Source: Symbiodinium microadriaticum (Eukaryota > Sar > Dinophyceae > Suessiales > Symbiodiniaceae). Taken from it: a stretch of 64,000 nt of DNA. The DNA is taken from NCBI GenBank assembly GCA_001939145.1, contig LSRX01000132.1, positions 197,735-261,734 of the forward strand, read 5' to 3'. Positions within the stretch are counted from its first letter, which is position 1; each line of letters opens with the position of its first letter. Made by a program: the position numbers and the translations under genes. Below the pieces are notes generated by a model that saw nothing but the letters and a program-made list of their open reading frames with translations, was not told the DNA's origin and ran no database searches. Positions 19,157 to 30,399 of this stretch are shown here, one piece after another.

Positions 19157-22100
19157 CTACATCTTACCACGAAGCAACGAGGCTCCCCACCTTCGGCTTG
19201 GCCAAGGCCTGCGCACCTCCCCGTCGGAATTTTGAGATTCAGAAGCGGGTTTTGGGTCCGAAAGAAGACATATCCTAGCAATTCGAAGTCGGCTCGCAAC
19301 GTTGGAAAACAGCTTCGCAGATGGGAGAGCGAGCCGGTCGCATGTCTGGCCTTGTCTCTCTGGTTGGGAGGCCAGGAGAAAGGAAAAATGACCCCGCCAC
19401 TGACGCTAATACTTGCTATAGAATGACTTCATCACGTGCCACGATGGCTTCTGTTCAAACGGTTGCCAGCCATCAAGTATTTGATGGCAGCGAATGTCAG
19501 TCATGGATGGGCATGGGACACTGCGAGCCGAAATAGCCACCAGGTCGTTTGTCCCCTGCGACGAGCCAAAAGGTCACAGTGCTCCTGATAGCGACGATCA
19601 AAATACATCTGCAAAACTGAGGAAAAGCCTCTCTAGCAGCTCCACGCTCAGGTGAGAGAACACTGAGACAAGGATGAACGTTGGAGGGTAGTAACGGGTA
19701 GTAGTTGCCGATCGAGATTTGTTAGGCCTCAGCCGCGTGCAACATAAGTTGAGGCCCCGAGACTCTCACAACCGGATGATGGCACTTTCCATGTTTACGG
19801 TACAGCAATCTGATAGACAAGTTCTTTCAGGCTTCTTGAGGCTCTCCGCAAGTTCTGTGAGGATTCGAGGGTCGAAGTCTCGAGATACACCTGTTTTTGA
19901 CTATGGTCGTGCTCGGGGCCTTGGGGCTTCTGAAGCACGGAATTGTTCATGGCCCTTCTCCACGAAGGCGCCAGACCCTGCGGGAACGGAACCCCTGGAG
20001 CCTCAACAGCTCTTGGACCTTTGCCCTGCTGCTGCGGCTTCGGACCCCGGAGCCGACGAAACCTTATAGTGACAGAAACAAACTCCGAGGACCTGAACAG
20101 GAACAGCAGCTCCAACTGGATCACAACAAGAAGATCACGGATTATCGAATAACCTCCGTGAAGCCCAAGCCCTTGGCCCTCTGGTAGCGCCCTCCAGCCT
20201 TCCAAGGAAGCTTTTTTTGTCATCCCTTGCAAGGTCGACTCTCGTCGCAGCCGGTCAATTCCGGTCCGCCACGAGCCGCGGGCCCCGCCTCGGGTATATT
20301 TTGATTAACTGCGAGGCTCTCAAGCAGTTCGGGGTGTTTAGGGCTGTTGGGCTGTCAAGAATCAAAGGTTCTTGTGGGTTTGGACACCGGTTTCAAAAGT
20401 GATCTTTCACGTCTTGCACGGACTGCTGCAGAAATATCTGTTGGCGAAACCTGCTCCAGGCATTTCCCCTCTACAACTGGAAGACTGAAAACTTGAGACT
20501 ATGCCAGCGGGCTGCAGACTTGAAAACAGCAGATCAGAAAGGCATGAAAGCATCCAACTCTCATAGCTCCAAAAACCTTGTTCCCCCCAGCGCCCGGCAT
20601 ACTCGTGGCTCCACGGCCCATACGCTGGGAGACGCAATGCAATGTTGAGGGTATTTAAGAAAGGCTGTCCCTTGAGGATTGTTGGAGCATGTCACGATGT
20701 GGCTTCCAGAGTACTGTACCTCCAGACTCTGTCTATGCCGTACCACAGAGAGGCTGCCCGGGTCCTTGGGTCCCTGATTCAATTCGCTTAGACATGGGCA
20801 CCAGAGACCGAAGTCTTGGAGTTCGGGCGGCCGTGGTGAAGTCTTGGGGTTCACCTGTCTCTGCATGGGGCTTGCTCACTTGTGTGTTCAGGGCACAAAG
20901 GTTGCTGGATGATCTCTGAGCCTTTTCTTGGGCTGTTCTACATGCTTTACAGCACTTGTGCCGCACGAGAGCATCATCAATGCATGGATGCACCTCAGGC
21001 TGAGCTCCTCTTCTGCCTCCGGACGCGACATCTTGGGGTCGGTGCATAACACCCACTGCTTCAATCACGAAGGCTTCGACTGGACCCCGGCACTCCCAGA
21101 AAGCTCGTCAAGTTGCAATGTTCGGACTGCAGGACTGGTGCAGGCGCAACGACCAGCGACCTCTGCTTTCTCCGGCGAATCCCCAAGAAGCGCTCAGGAG
21201 AAAGGCCACCGGCAGCGCGCCGAGTCTCAGAAAGGAGTCGAAGAACGACCAACGTCGGACCGCACTGCGTAGCCCCGGCTGAGCCTCGGATTTTTTGTCT
21301 CGTGCACCGGCAGCGCATGGAGGGCAACCCGGAACTTCTCCTCCTCTTCCCGCGCCTGGGCTTGTGGTGCGGCGAGCCCGAGATGCGAGCGGCTGGGAGC
21401 GGTGAGAAGGCAAAGATGGGAGACTGTGTGGAGAGCGTCAGCGTCTCCGTGGCTCTTATTGGCGTCCTTTAGGCCGCAAGGCTGGTAATGACCAAAGGTC
21501 GCACAGATGGGATCACTGCAGGCACATCCCCCCGTTCTTTGAACTAAAAAGAAAGAGCACAGCAGCACGGGCACATCCCCCCGTTCTTTGAACTAAAAAG
21601 AAAGAGCACAGCAGCACGGGCACATCCCCCCGTTCTTTGAACTAAAAAGAAAGAGCACAGCAGCACGGGCACATCCCCCCGTTCTTTGAACTAAAAAGAA
21701 AGAGCACAGCAGCACGGGCACATCCCCCAGTTCTTTGAACTAAAAGAACAAAGCACGGCACCCAGGACGGAGGACGACCCCCAACCGTGGCGACCAGAAC
21801 CGTGGCGACCAGGTGCCCCAAGGCCCGCGCTGAGCTCGTTGCACTACGCAGTTCAATCGTGAGCTTCTGAAGGCCGCTAAAGGCGCATGATGCGCCGTCG
21901 CATGCAATTCCGAGCAGAGCACCCTCTTGTTCTTGGGCAGGTCCAACTGGTCCGCAACGGCGGAGGCCAGGGCTTGCGCGCCCTCGTCGCCTCAGCGCCA
22001 GGGCCGTGACTGCTCAAGTGCTGCTTCCAGCTGCGAAACTTCAGAGGCAAAGCAACGGGTGGCAACGCACGAACGCAGCAAAAAAATAAATAAGCAATAA

Positions 22101-23290
22101 AGATGCATTGTGCCACCTGCGGGGTTGACGGCTGCATACAAAATACCCGAAACCCTATAAACCCTAAACCTACAAAATTGGTGGGGCTTTTTACCTTGAG
22201 CTCAGAAGACTTAGGTCTAGGGCTCCCTGTTCTTAAACATCTCTATACTACACAGTCTAGGGCGTATGTGTTGCAGGTGAGCCCTACCGTAAACCCCGAA
22301 ACGGTAAACCCTAAACCTCAAGTCCAAGACCCTAAGACCTTGAACCCTGATTCCTTAAACCCTGAATCTTGAACGCTTAGGAGAACCCCTTATTGAAGCT
22401 GTAACGGAAGGAGCCCTAAAGGAACCCTTCTGGAACCTTGGGGTCATGGATTTCGGGCGTTTAAGCAACTCAGACATTGAGCTGCTAGTGTTGGTGTTGG
22501 GATGTACAGGGCTCTACAGGTAAAAATAGAGTTTATGGGCCTGTATTAGGGGTTTGCAAGGTCTCACGATGTAACAGTAGCTGTCATAAGGATAGCAGCA
22601 GGAAGAGCAACACGAAGAACGAAGGTAATGACAGTACTTACAGTATCAACAACAACAAGATCAACACTCTATTATTGGCAGCAGTCGCAACGCCAAGTAG
22701 AGACATCGCAGTCAAGTCAAGGCACCGGTACCGGCAATAGAAATGTTAACAAGAGTCTTGACTAATGCTGATCACGATGCCAGTAGTTCCTGCTGGTCCT
22801 GCTGGTCATGACAAACCAACAAGAGAATTGTCCGGTTTAGGACAACGCTTTAATGGATTGAGACATAAATGGCGAAAGTGTTCACATGTCCATAGCAAGC
22901 GAGTTGACGGACGAAGAGCCCGACATTATTACACTGCCATTACGTGTAGAGGTCATATATAATATAGTGTACCATAAAATAACAAGACATATCATAACTT
23001 TTTCTATATGATCTAACATGTGTAGCCCCACACCCGAGAATATAGCATGCGGGCCCTGAGATTGCAAGAAAGCCGAGTAGTGAAAAGCATTTACTCTATT
23101 GGGTGATACTTATGCTCAACCCTCGCGAAATCCTTCCTCGCAAGAAATCCCAACTTTCTACTACGCAGGTACCTATAGGATCCGTTGTGGGACGAGGATC
23201 ACGACCAGCTGCTCATACTCAGCTGCAGTCACAAAATCGCAGTCAAAAACGAGGGCCATGCATCTGACTCTATGCCTGCAACCCCGAAGG
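18990..23290. repeat. Duplicated block, copy A
   Basis: This block matches 44830-48600 along its length. Examples are the stretch at 19325-19640 against 45200-45510, 19690-20160 against 45545-46020, and 22860-23280 against 48300-48600. The offset is about 25.88 kb at the left and 25.43 kb at the right, so the copies differ by several hundred bases of indels. On the minus strand it contains degraded LRR-like coding (for example near 21830), so the ancestral unit probably included an LRR gene fragment. Confidence 0.85.
21522..21757. repeat. 49-bp minisatellite, about 4.8 copies
   Basis: A unit beginning GCACATCCCCCCGTTC starts at 21522, 21571, 21620, 21669 and 21718, an exact 49-base period. 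The first four copies are nearly identical and the fifth is partial. The corresponding place in block B (about 47250) has a single copy, so the array expanded after the duplication. Confidence 0.95.
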
Positions 23291-23342
23291 GGTCTCCGAG
23301 ACAAGCTTCACCCCCTTAAATTCTTCACTACGCCTCAGAAAC

Positions 23343-23345
<3 letters not shown>

Positions 23346-23381
<36 letters not shown>
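23346..23381. repeat. (GA)n microsatellite
   Basis: An uninterrupted GA dinucleotide run of about 36 bases lies at the right edge of duplicated block A, just before another telomere-like zone. Confidence 0.95.
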
Positions 23382-23384
<3 letters not shown>

Positions 23385-26300
23385 TGGGCGCAGCCCCTAC
23401 TGTAGGGCTTTAAGTGGGTTTCTAGGGGGTTTTTCTAGGGGTTGTTTAGGGGCTTATTTTAGGGGTTGTTCAGGGGTTTAGGGATATGTAGGGGTTTTAG
23501 GGGTTTTAGGGGTTTTAGGTGGTTTAGGTGTTTAGGGGTTTAGGGTGCTTCGGCCCTTTGGGTTGAGGCTTTCTGCTGCTTTCGGGGGCTCAGGGCTTTC
23601 AGGCTTTTTCGGGGGTTCAGGCTTGAAGAAAGCCCTAAACCCCTAAACCTTATAACACTTAAACCCTATAAACCCTAAACCCCAGAACCTGCTTGATGGA
23701 GTTACGGGTTCAAATCGTCTAGTGCCCTACGGCTGAAGGGCTTGCCCCCCCTCCCTCGACCCCAAGCCGAAACCTTCCCAAACCCTGAACCCTTGTAGTA
23801 GCCTTGTGGACCCCTCAATGAACCCTTGTTTTATAGTCTAAGGTTCGGATGACAACGAGTCTTGTCTATGTGGCCGGTGCATGATACTACGGATTTTTTA
23901 CGTATGTTGGGCCTTCATGAGGACTCCATGGTGTTTACGTCCACAGGATTTACGGTTTAGGGATGAGGGCTGTCGCTTAGGGTTTAGCGGCTGTCACTGC
24001 AAGGGGACGAAGTCCAGAAAATCGCGTCACTCCCAAGAATCTCCCAGCACCTTCAACTGGAAAAAGGCCGGAATTCTCCACCCACCCCGACACCCAACCC
24101 CCTGAACCTGAAACCCGAAGTCTAACTCCTCAACCTAACACGCTCAACCTCAGCCGTCCTCATCCTCTCCTGTGAGCCCTGGCACTATTCAAACATCGCC
24201 CCAAGACCCTAAGCCCTAAACCCCAAACCCTGAACCCTAAACCCTAATCCACTTAGTCCTACTCTGAGACTCTGTACCCTCTAACCTCAAGGCTCCGCAG
24301 CCCGCCCTGGAAACCGGCGGAACCCTAAAATCGGCCCAGCAGTCCCCAAAAAACTCTACAAAAACGCTTTCGAGGAAGCCACCTTTAGACTAGATGGTTT
24401 AGGGTTCTAGGGTTTAGCATGTTTAGGGTTTTAGGGTTTAGGCGTTAGGACCCTACCAAACACGCTTCCTTTAGACTAGATGCCTCTGTGTCTTTAAATC
24501 ATCTCCCCTCACAGCCCCGATAAGCCGAAAATCATTCTACGAAAGTCCTAATTACCCTAAAAGGGTAAGCCCCAAACAGTTATACGACGGTTCGACCAAA
24601 ATAGACCCCCACAACCTCGTTCTAAAGCCTAAGCCCTAAACCCTAAAACCCCTCGCTCCGGGCCTATGCAAAGATCGCCTGCGGCAAGGCGAAGGTTCCC
24701 AAGCCAAGGACGAAGCCAAGGGCAGCCCAGGGAGAGATGCGCTTGGCGTACCTGGGACTTCAACTCTAGGACTCTGGAATCGTTTGGGCGTAGGGTATCT
24801 TAGGGTCTGTAGTTTTTTGAGTTGGTATGAGGGTGTTTAAGACTTCAGGATTTAGAACTCATTTTAGGGCTCTACAAGAAGAGTCTAGCTTAGGGGCTTG
24901 TTGCTGCTGTTTTCCAAAGGTCCCATGAACGGGAAAGCTAAGACGCAGGCCACATTGGGTCCGTCATCCCTGAACCATCACAAAAATGCCAGAAAAGATC
25001 GTCGCTTCTGATGCTTCCTCAAAGCCCCTAAACCAAAAAAACAAAGCCACCAGGAATCGGCCTTAGAGCAGGAACATCCGTCAGTCTTCAGGCTTCTTGT
25101 TTTCCTGTCTTCAACCCCTGAACTCTTACAGAGAGTGCCAGGATGCCAGAGGAATCCGACGCCCTCCAAGCCCATCAAGGTCACGCCTTGCCCGGGGCGA
25201 TACGGAGGGAGGATGTGGAGTTGAGACTGGCTTCTTCCTCCAAGGTCTCTTATGAGGGTTATCATAAGGGCTCCTAGGGCTCTTATAAGGCTCAAGAACT
25301 GGAGTTGAAACCGGGCTCTTCCTTTCAAGCCTCTTATGAGCTGTGTCATTGCTATCTTTGCAAGTAGCTAGGAAGACCAGGAGCTTAAATTAGGGTATAG
25401 GCTTTAGGGTTTAGCGTTTAGGGCTTGGTGTGAAAATCCTACCTGCCTGACGCCAACACCCTTGAAAAACTCGAAACATAGAGAGCCCCAAATTAGGCCC
25501 TAACTACTTACACCAAAAGATCCTAGATTTACCTAAACTAGCACAGTATTGGGGAAGGGAAGAATATGCCTGCCCTATAGGCCCGATATTCAACCCAGGT
25601 CCTCATGAGCATTGTGATACTCAAGTGAGAGTTCTATTCTTGTTGAAAGTTCAATCTTCGTTCCCGGCCCCTCAAACCTCGCAAAGCCGTGCAAATCTCG
25701 TAGAATCCGACAAAACAACGCCTTTCAAAACCCTCATTCTCAACGCAACCCTTGTAGGTCAAGTAGAACCGTGTAAAGCCTTAAAAACCCGCTCAAGTAG
25801 CCCTGCAAAACTCCATAAAGCCCTGCTGCAAAGAAAGTATGCTTCGAGCCTGCAACGCTTCCAACGGCAGGCATGGAGCCACCTGCAGGCGTGGGGTGCA
25901 GGAAGCTGCTTTCTGATTTCTGTTTCTTATAAGAGTTAACGCAGGGACTACTACAAGGAATTAGGGCTACTGTGAGTTTAAGGAGTTCGCAGGGTATGCT
26001 GCTCCAAAGCAACTTGAGGAACTCTAAAATGCGTCAACAGCCCTAGCCTTGAAGTGCTGGCAACCCAAGCCTAGTGCGTTAAGCCGAAGATTCTTACTTA
26101 CCTGGGATTGCCCTCCCAACGAAGCAAAATTCAGCTGTCGGAGCCGGGATCAAGAAGTGTTAGAAACCCCGGGGGTGTGCAAGAGATCATGTTTTCACGG
26201 GTTTGGACATCGATGATCTTCCACGTGTCGTGACTTCCAGACTTCCAGGCTTGCAGTAGTACAAAGATTACAATGTGTATCTAGCCTACGGTTTCTAGCA

Positions 26301-26565
26301 CCCGAATCACTCAGAAACTCTCAAAGAAGCGGTGACATACCCACAAAAGAATCTTAGGCCCTAGAGACCCTAGCCCAGAATCACATGAGTGTTCAGCGCT
26401 TCCAAGGACCTCTCAGATGCAAACATCAGAGCCCCAAGCATCCTGCCAGAGGACTGCAAAGTCTGTCAGAAAGACACATTTAGGGTTTGGGGGTTAGGGG
26501 TTAGACTCTAACCCAAAAGCCCTAAATCGTTAGCTGGTTCAAGCGCTTACTAATACTCATGAATC
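23385..26565. other. Intergenic DNA with scattered telomere-like units
   Basis: About 3.2 kb without a gene I can support. TTTAGG(G) variants lie at 23400-23560, with CCCTAAA variants at 23630-23690, 24200-24245 and 24620-24650. The longest frames (123 codons on minus at 24978-25349 and 104 codons on plus at 25625-25939) have no family resemblance. Confidence 0.6.
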
Positions 26566-26569
26566 CGAA

Positions 26570-27100
26570 CACCTTGTCCCCACAGCGCCCGGCATACTTG
26601 ATCTCACTGCTGGCTCCGCAGCCCATACGTTGGGAAGAACACTGCAATGTCCAGGGCACCCCCCAATGATAGCTTTGCGTTGGGAAATGCGTCATTGCAG
26701 CTTGTCACGATTTGACTTCCAGATTTCTGCACCAGCTCGTTCAATTAGCTTGGACATGGCATCAGGGACTAAGCCACACAATTTGGAGTTCGAGCAGCAC
26801 GAAGTTTGGGGAGTCGCATGTCAATGACCCACGTGAGGGTTCAAGGTCAGGGCACAGGCATTCAGCAGATGGTCGAATTTCTGAGCTTTACAGGGCTGTT
26901 GTAAATGCCTTGTGACAGCACTTGAGCCGCAGGAGACCATCACAGATGCGCGGATGCAGCTTCGGCGGAGCCCCTCTTCAGCTTCGGACGCCACGCATTG
27001 GGGTCGGTGCAGGACACCGAGTGCCTCAAACCCGAATTCCGCGACTTGACCCCCTGTGTTAGCGTGGGATCCTGACCCCAGTCCTCAAAGGTCCCAAACC
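26570..27100. repeat. Duplicated block, partial copy C
   Basis: It aligns with about 20570-21090 of copy A. Shared landmarks are CAGCGCCCGGCATACT near 26582, the GTCACGATTTGACTTCCAG-like stretch near 26704, and GGGTCGGTGCA near 27000. Divergence is higher than between copies A and B, so this is an older or faster-decaying copy. It leads directly into the LRR-coding region. Confidence 0.75.
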
Positions 27101-27620
27101 ACCCAAGACCAACACCAAAGCAAGACTGCAATGCTACGGCGACAAGTTTGAATGCTCGGACTCCACCACAGCGAGATCTCTGCTTTTTCGGCGGTAGATC
27201 CGCAGCGCTCGGGAGAAAGCCCACCACCAGCGCGCCGAGGCTGAGGCCTCGAAGCCGAAAGAGTCCAAGCCCCGAAGTCTCCCACAGAAGCCACGACCAC
27301 ACTCCGGGCCGGGCCNGTGCCTCAAACCCGAATTCTGCGACTTGACCCGTGTGTTAGCGTCGGATCCTGACCCCAGTCCTCAAAGGTCCCAAACCAGCAA
27401 AGACCCAAGACCAACACCAAAGCAAGACTGCACTGCTACGGCGACAAGCTTGAATGCTCGGACTCCACCACCGCGAGATCTCTGCTTCTTCGGCGGTAGA
27501 TCCGCAGCGCTCGGGAGAAAGCCCACCGCCAGCGCGCCGAGGCTGAGGCCTCGCAGCCGAAAGAGTCGAAGCCCCGAAGTCTCCCACAGAAGCCACGACC
27601 GCACTCCGGGCCGGGTCCCG
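27026..27620. repeat. Two near-identical copies of about 296 bp around a single N
   Basis: The sequence starting TCAAACCCGAATTC at 27026 restarts at 27322, just after an N at 27316, and stays closely similar for nearly 300 bases. The second copy differs by scattered substitutions and a small insertion. The placement around a single N suggests two allelic or paralogous contig ends joined by the assembler, though a real tandem duplication is possible. Confidence 0.75.
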
Positions 27621-27748
27621 GCCGGGCCTCGGATCAAAGAGCGATGCCTTTCTGACGCACCGGCAGCGCAGCAAAGATGGCCCGGAGCTTTTCCTTCTCC
27701 TCTTTGCCTGGGGCGTGGTTTGTGTGGCAAGGTCCTCAAGATGCTTTG

Positions 27749-29410
27749 ACAAAGCCCTCCGAGGCCCGGGCCGAGGTCGTTGTTCTCCAGTTGAACAACG
27801 ACCTCCGTGAGCTGCGGCAGCTCTCGAAGGCTCTCCACCACTGCGGTGGCGCCGGCATCGCCTCGGCCGGGAGGCAGGCAGAGCCAGCCACTTCCGGTAG
27901 AATCTGCGGTAGAGGGAGTGGGAGTGGACATCGGCAGAAACCCGTCTCTTCAAACTTCGGCGTGGAGATTGGGCTGCACCGAGAACAGGGATCCAAGGCT
28001 TGGATCGCCTGAACCTGGTTTGTGGGGCAAGGCCCTAAGGCCGCTTAACAGACCTCGAGGCCCTGGCCCAGCGCGTTGCTGCGCAGATAAACCTTGAGCA
28101 CGGTGAGCTGCCGCAGATTCCGCAGGCTCTCAGCCACAGCTGCGGCGCCTGCATCACCTCGGGCGACAGAGAGGTGAGGCCCCAAGCTGCCACGCTCCCC
28201 CCCACCCGGTCGCGAAGGCTATAAGGGCACAATGATACGGCCCTCCAATGCAACTGCAGCTCTCGGGCTTCGACTTCTTCCGGGGTCTGAGCAGAGCCCC
28301 CTCCGAGGCCCCGGGCCGATCTGGTTCTTTACCAGGCCTAAGCTGAGCTCCTTGAGCTCCGTCAGCCGGGCGAGGGCGGAGGCCACGGCCTTTGCGCCCT
28401 CCTCGCCTCGGTGCCCTGGGGGGCGTGACTACTCAAGTGCTGCTTCCAGCTGCTTGTTCAGCTGGAAAAAGTCACGAGGCACAGTGAAGGGAAGGAACGT
28501 TTGTTTGGAAAGGCCCACGGCCGCTTCATCACGAGCCCCCGAGGCCCCGGGCCGAACGCGTTGCTGCGCAGATCAACTCTGAGGTCAGTGAGCTGTCGCA
28601 GATTCCGCAGGCTCTCAGCCACAGCTGCGGCGCCTGCATCACCTCGGGCGACAGAGAGGTGAGGCCCCAAGCTGCCACGCTCCGCCCCCGGGTGGCGCTA
28701 AGGCTAAGGGCACAATGATCCGCTGTACCATGCAACTGCAGCTCTCGGGCTTCGACTTCTTCGGGGTCCGAGCAGGGCGCCCTCCGAGGCCCCGGGCCGA
28801 TCTTTTCACCAGGCTCCATGCTCAACGTGAGCTCCTTGAGCTCCGTAAGCCGGGCGAGGGCGGAGGCCACGGCCTTTGCGCCCTCCTCGCCTCGGTGCCC
28901 AGAAACGTGGCTGCTCAAGTGCCGCTTCCAGCTGGGGAAGGAAATTGGCAGCCTTTCCGAAGGGACGGGAACGGGCATTAGGGCAGGAGGGTTTTCGGAA
29001 TCGAAATCTCAAGAAAGCCGCCGCGTGAATCCGAGGCCCGTTCGGGAGCGGGCTAGGATGAGCTGGGCTTGGGACTTCATGGTGGGCTGCGTACACTGGA
29101 TGCGGTGTACAGTAGCAAACAAGAAGGCCTCTAATTAGGTCTCCACGGCTATCTCTAAATCCCAAGAAGCTGATAAGAACGGAGATGGAGATATGGATGG
29201 GGTCGGCTTGCAGGCCCAACCCCAAGTGGGAAGCGGCCGCCTACAAGCTGGAAATCAAAAAGCGACGAGGAGCGCAGCTGAGGCCCCCGGCCCAGGGAGT
29301 TTCCATTCAGATTCAACTCCAACCGCTCCAGCTCCTTTTGTTGGCCGAGGCCCGCGGCCAGGGCCCGGGCCTGGTCAGCACCTGCCAGCAGAAGGAGGAG
29401 GGGCTTTTCC
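27749..29410 (-). CDS. LRR gene (ribonuclease-inhibitor type), several short exons
   Basis: Minus-strand segments read as separate LRR exons of about 100 bases. They lie at about 29400-29285 (ALAAGLGQQKELERLEL and following), 28893-28790 (GEEGAKAVASALARLTELK), 28640-28534 (GDAGAAAVAESLRNLRQLT), 28412-28310 (GEEGAKAV type again), 28163-28052 (GDAGAAAV type again) and 27865-27749 (GDAGATAVVESLRELPQLT). Each ends in a variant of N-x-LGPGxRGL, typical of 28-residue RI-like LRRs. Each is flanked by AG on the acceptor side, and some by GT after the exon. Such repeats make curved binding surfaces for protein partners. The gene may continue across the N gap into the block at 30400-32285. No start or stop can be fixed. 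Exon edges are my reading of open frame plus splice dinucleotides. Confidence 0.6.
28052..28900. repeat. Tandem duplication of an LRR exon pair, period about 485 bp
   Basis: The stretch from about 28113 (GCAGATTCCGCAGGCTCTCA) recurs at 28598. Both exons and the intron between them are copied: the GDAGAAAV and GEEGAKAV exons each occur twice in alternation. A run of more than 80 bases is essentially identical in the two copies, so the event is fairly recent. Confidence 0.85.
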
Positions 29411-29446
29411 CGCTCCAGAAAGGGCCGCCGGGGCCGGGGCCGAAGC

Positions 29447-29738
29447 NNNNNNNNNNNNNNNNNNNNNNNNNNNNNNNNNNNNNNNNNNNNNNNNNNNNNN
29501 NNNNNNNNNNNNNNNNNNNNNNNNNNNNNNNNNNNNNNNNNNNNNNNNNNNNNNNNNNNNNNNNNNNNNNNNNNNNNNNNNNNNNNNNNNNNNNNNNNNN
29601 NNNNNNNNNNNNNNNNNNNNNNNNNNNNNNNNNNNNNNNNNNNNNNNNNNNNNNNNNNNNNNNNNNNNNNNNNNNNNNNNNNNNNNNNNNNNNNNNNNNN
29701 NNNNNNNNNNNNNNNNNNNNNNNNNNNNNNNNNNNNNN
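29447..29738. other. Assembly gap (292 N)
   Basis: A run of 292 Ns. It is the left boundary of the contig carrying the 59-base poly-G grid and falls inside LRR-coding sequence. Confidence 0.99.
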
Positions 29739-30399
29739 TTGTGTCCTGCGGGGGGGGGGGGGGGCCGGGCCCAGGCGCTGTCCGAAGAGCTCCGATTGGA
29801 CCAGGAAAGGGGGGGGGGGGGGGAGCCAAGGTGACTACAAGGTCGTGTTGGCTGGGTGGTAGAGAATGGGGGGGGGGGGGGGGTTTCCAGGCTTCTTTGG
29901 GAGACACTTTGAAGTTGCCCTTCAGAAGGGGGGGGGGGGGTTCATTCGGTCGGGCCCGAAGTGATGAAGAACTTGCCACGCTTCAAGGGGGGGGGGGGGG
30001 CCTCCAACATGCAAGAGAACTCCAGCGCTGGGTGGGTGACGGTGCGGGGGGGGGGGGGCTGAAGAGAAAAGGCAGCCACAGCGACAGCCAGAGAAGATGG
30101 GAAGGGGGGGGGGGGGGAGCGGGGAAGAAGCCACTCCACCAGCTCTCGTCACCCCGCCTGGCCGGGGGGGGGGGGGCTGGCCAGTGCCACTTGGGCCTTG
30201 CCCAAATCGCCCCAATCGCCCCGGGGGGGGGGGGGCAGATCGAGCCGCCGCTCCACTCCGCTTGTTCGGAGAGCCTGCAGGGGGGGGGGGGGGGCTCGCT
30301 GGAAAAGAGGGGTTTAGGGCTTAGGAAAAACAATTCTGGGGGGGGGGGGGGGGTGCTGCAAGCAGCATGGCAGCTGCCAGCCTCAAGAAGGGCGAAAGC

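Noticed and set aside
23706-23716. tRNA-like B box (GGGTTCAAATC)
   Set aside because: No A box, acceptor stem or anticodon arm can be placed upstream at the right distance.
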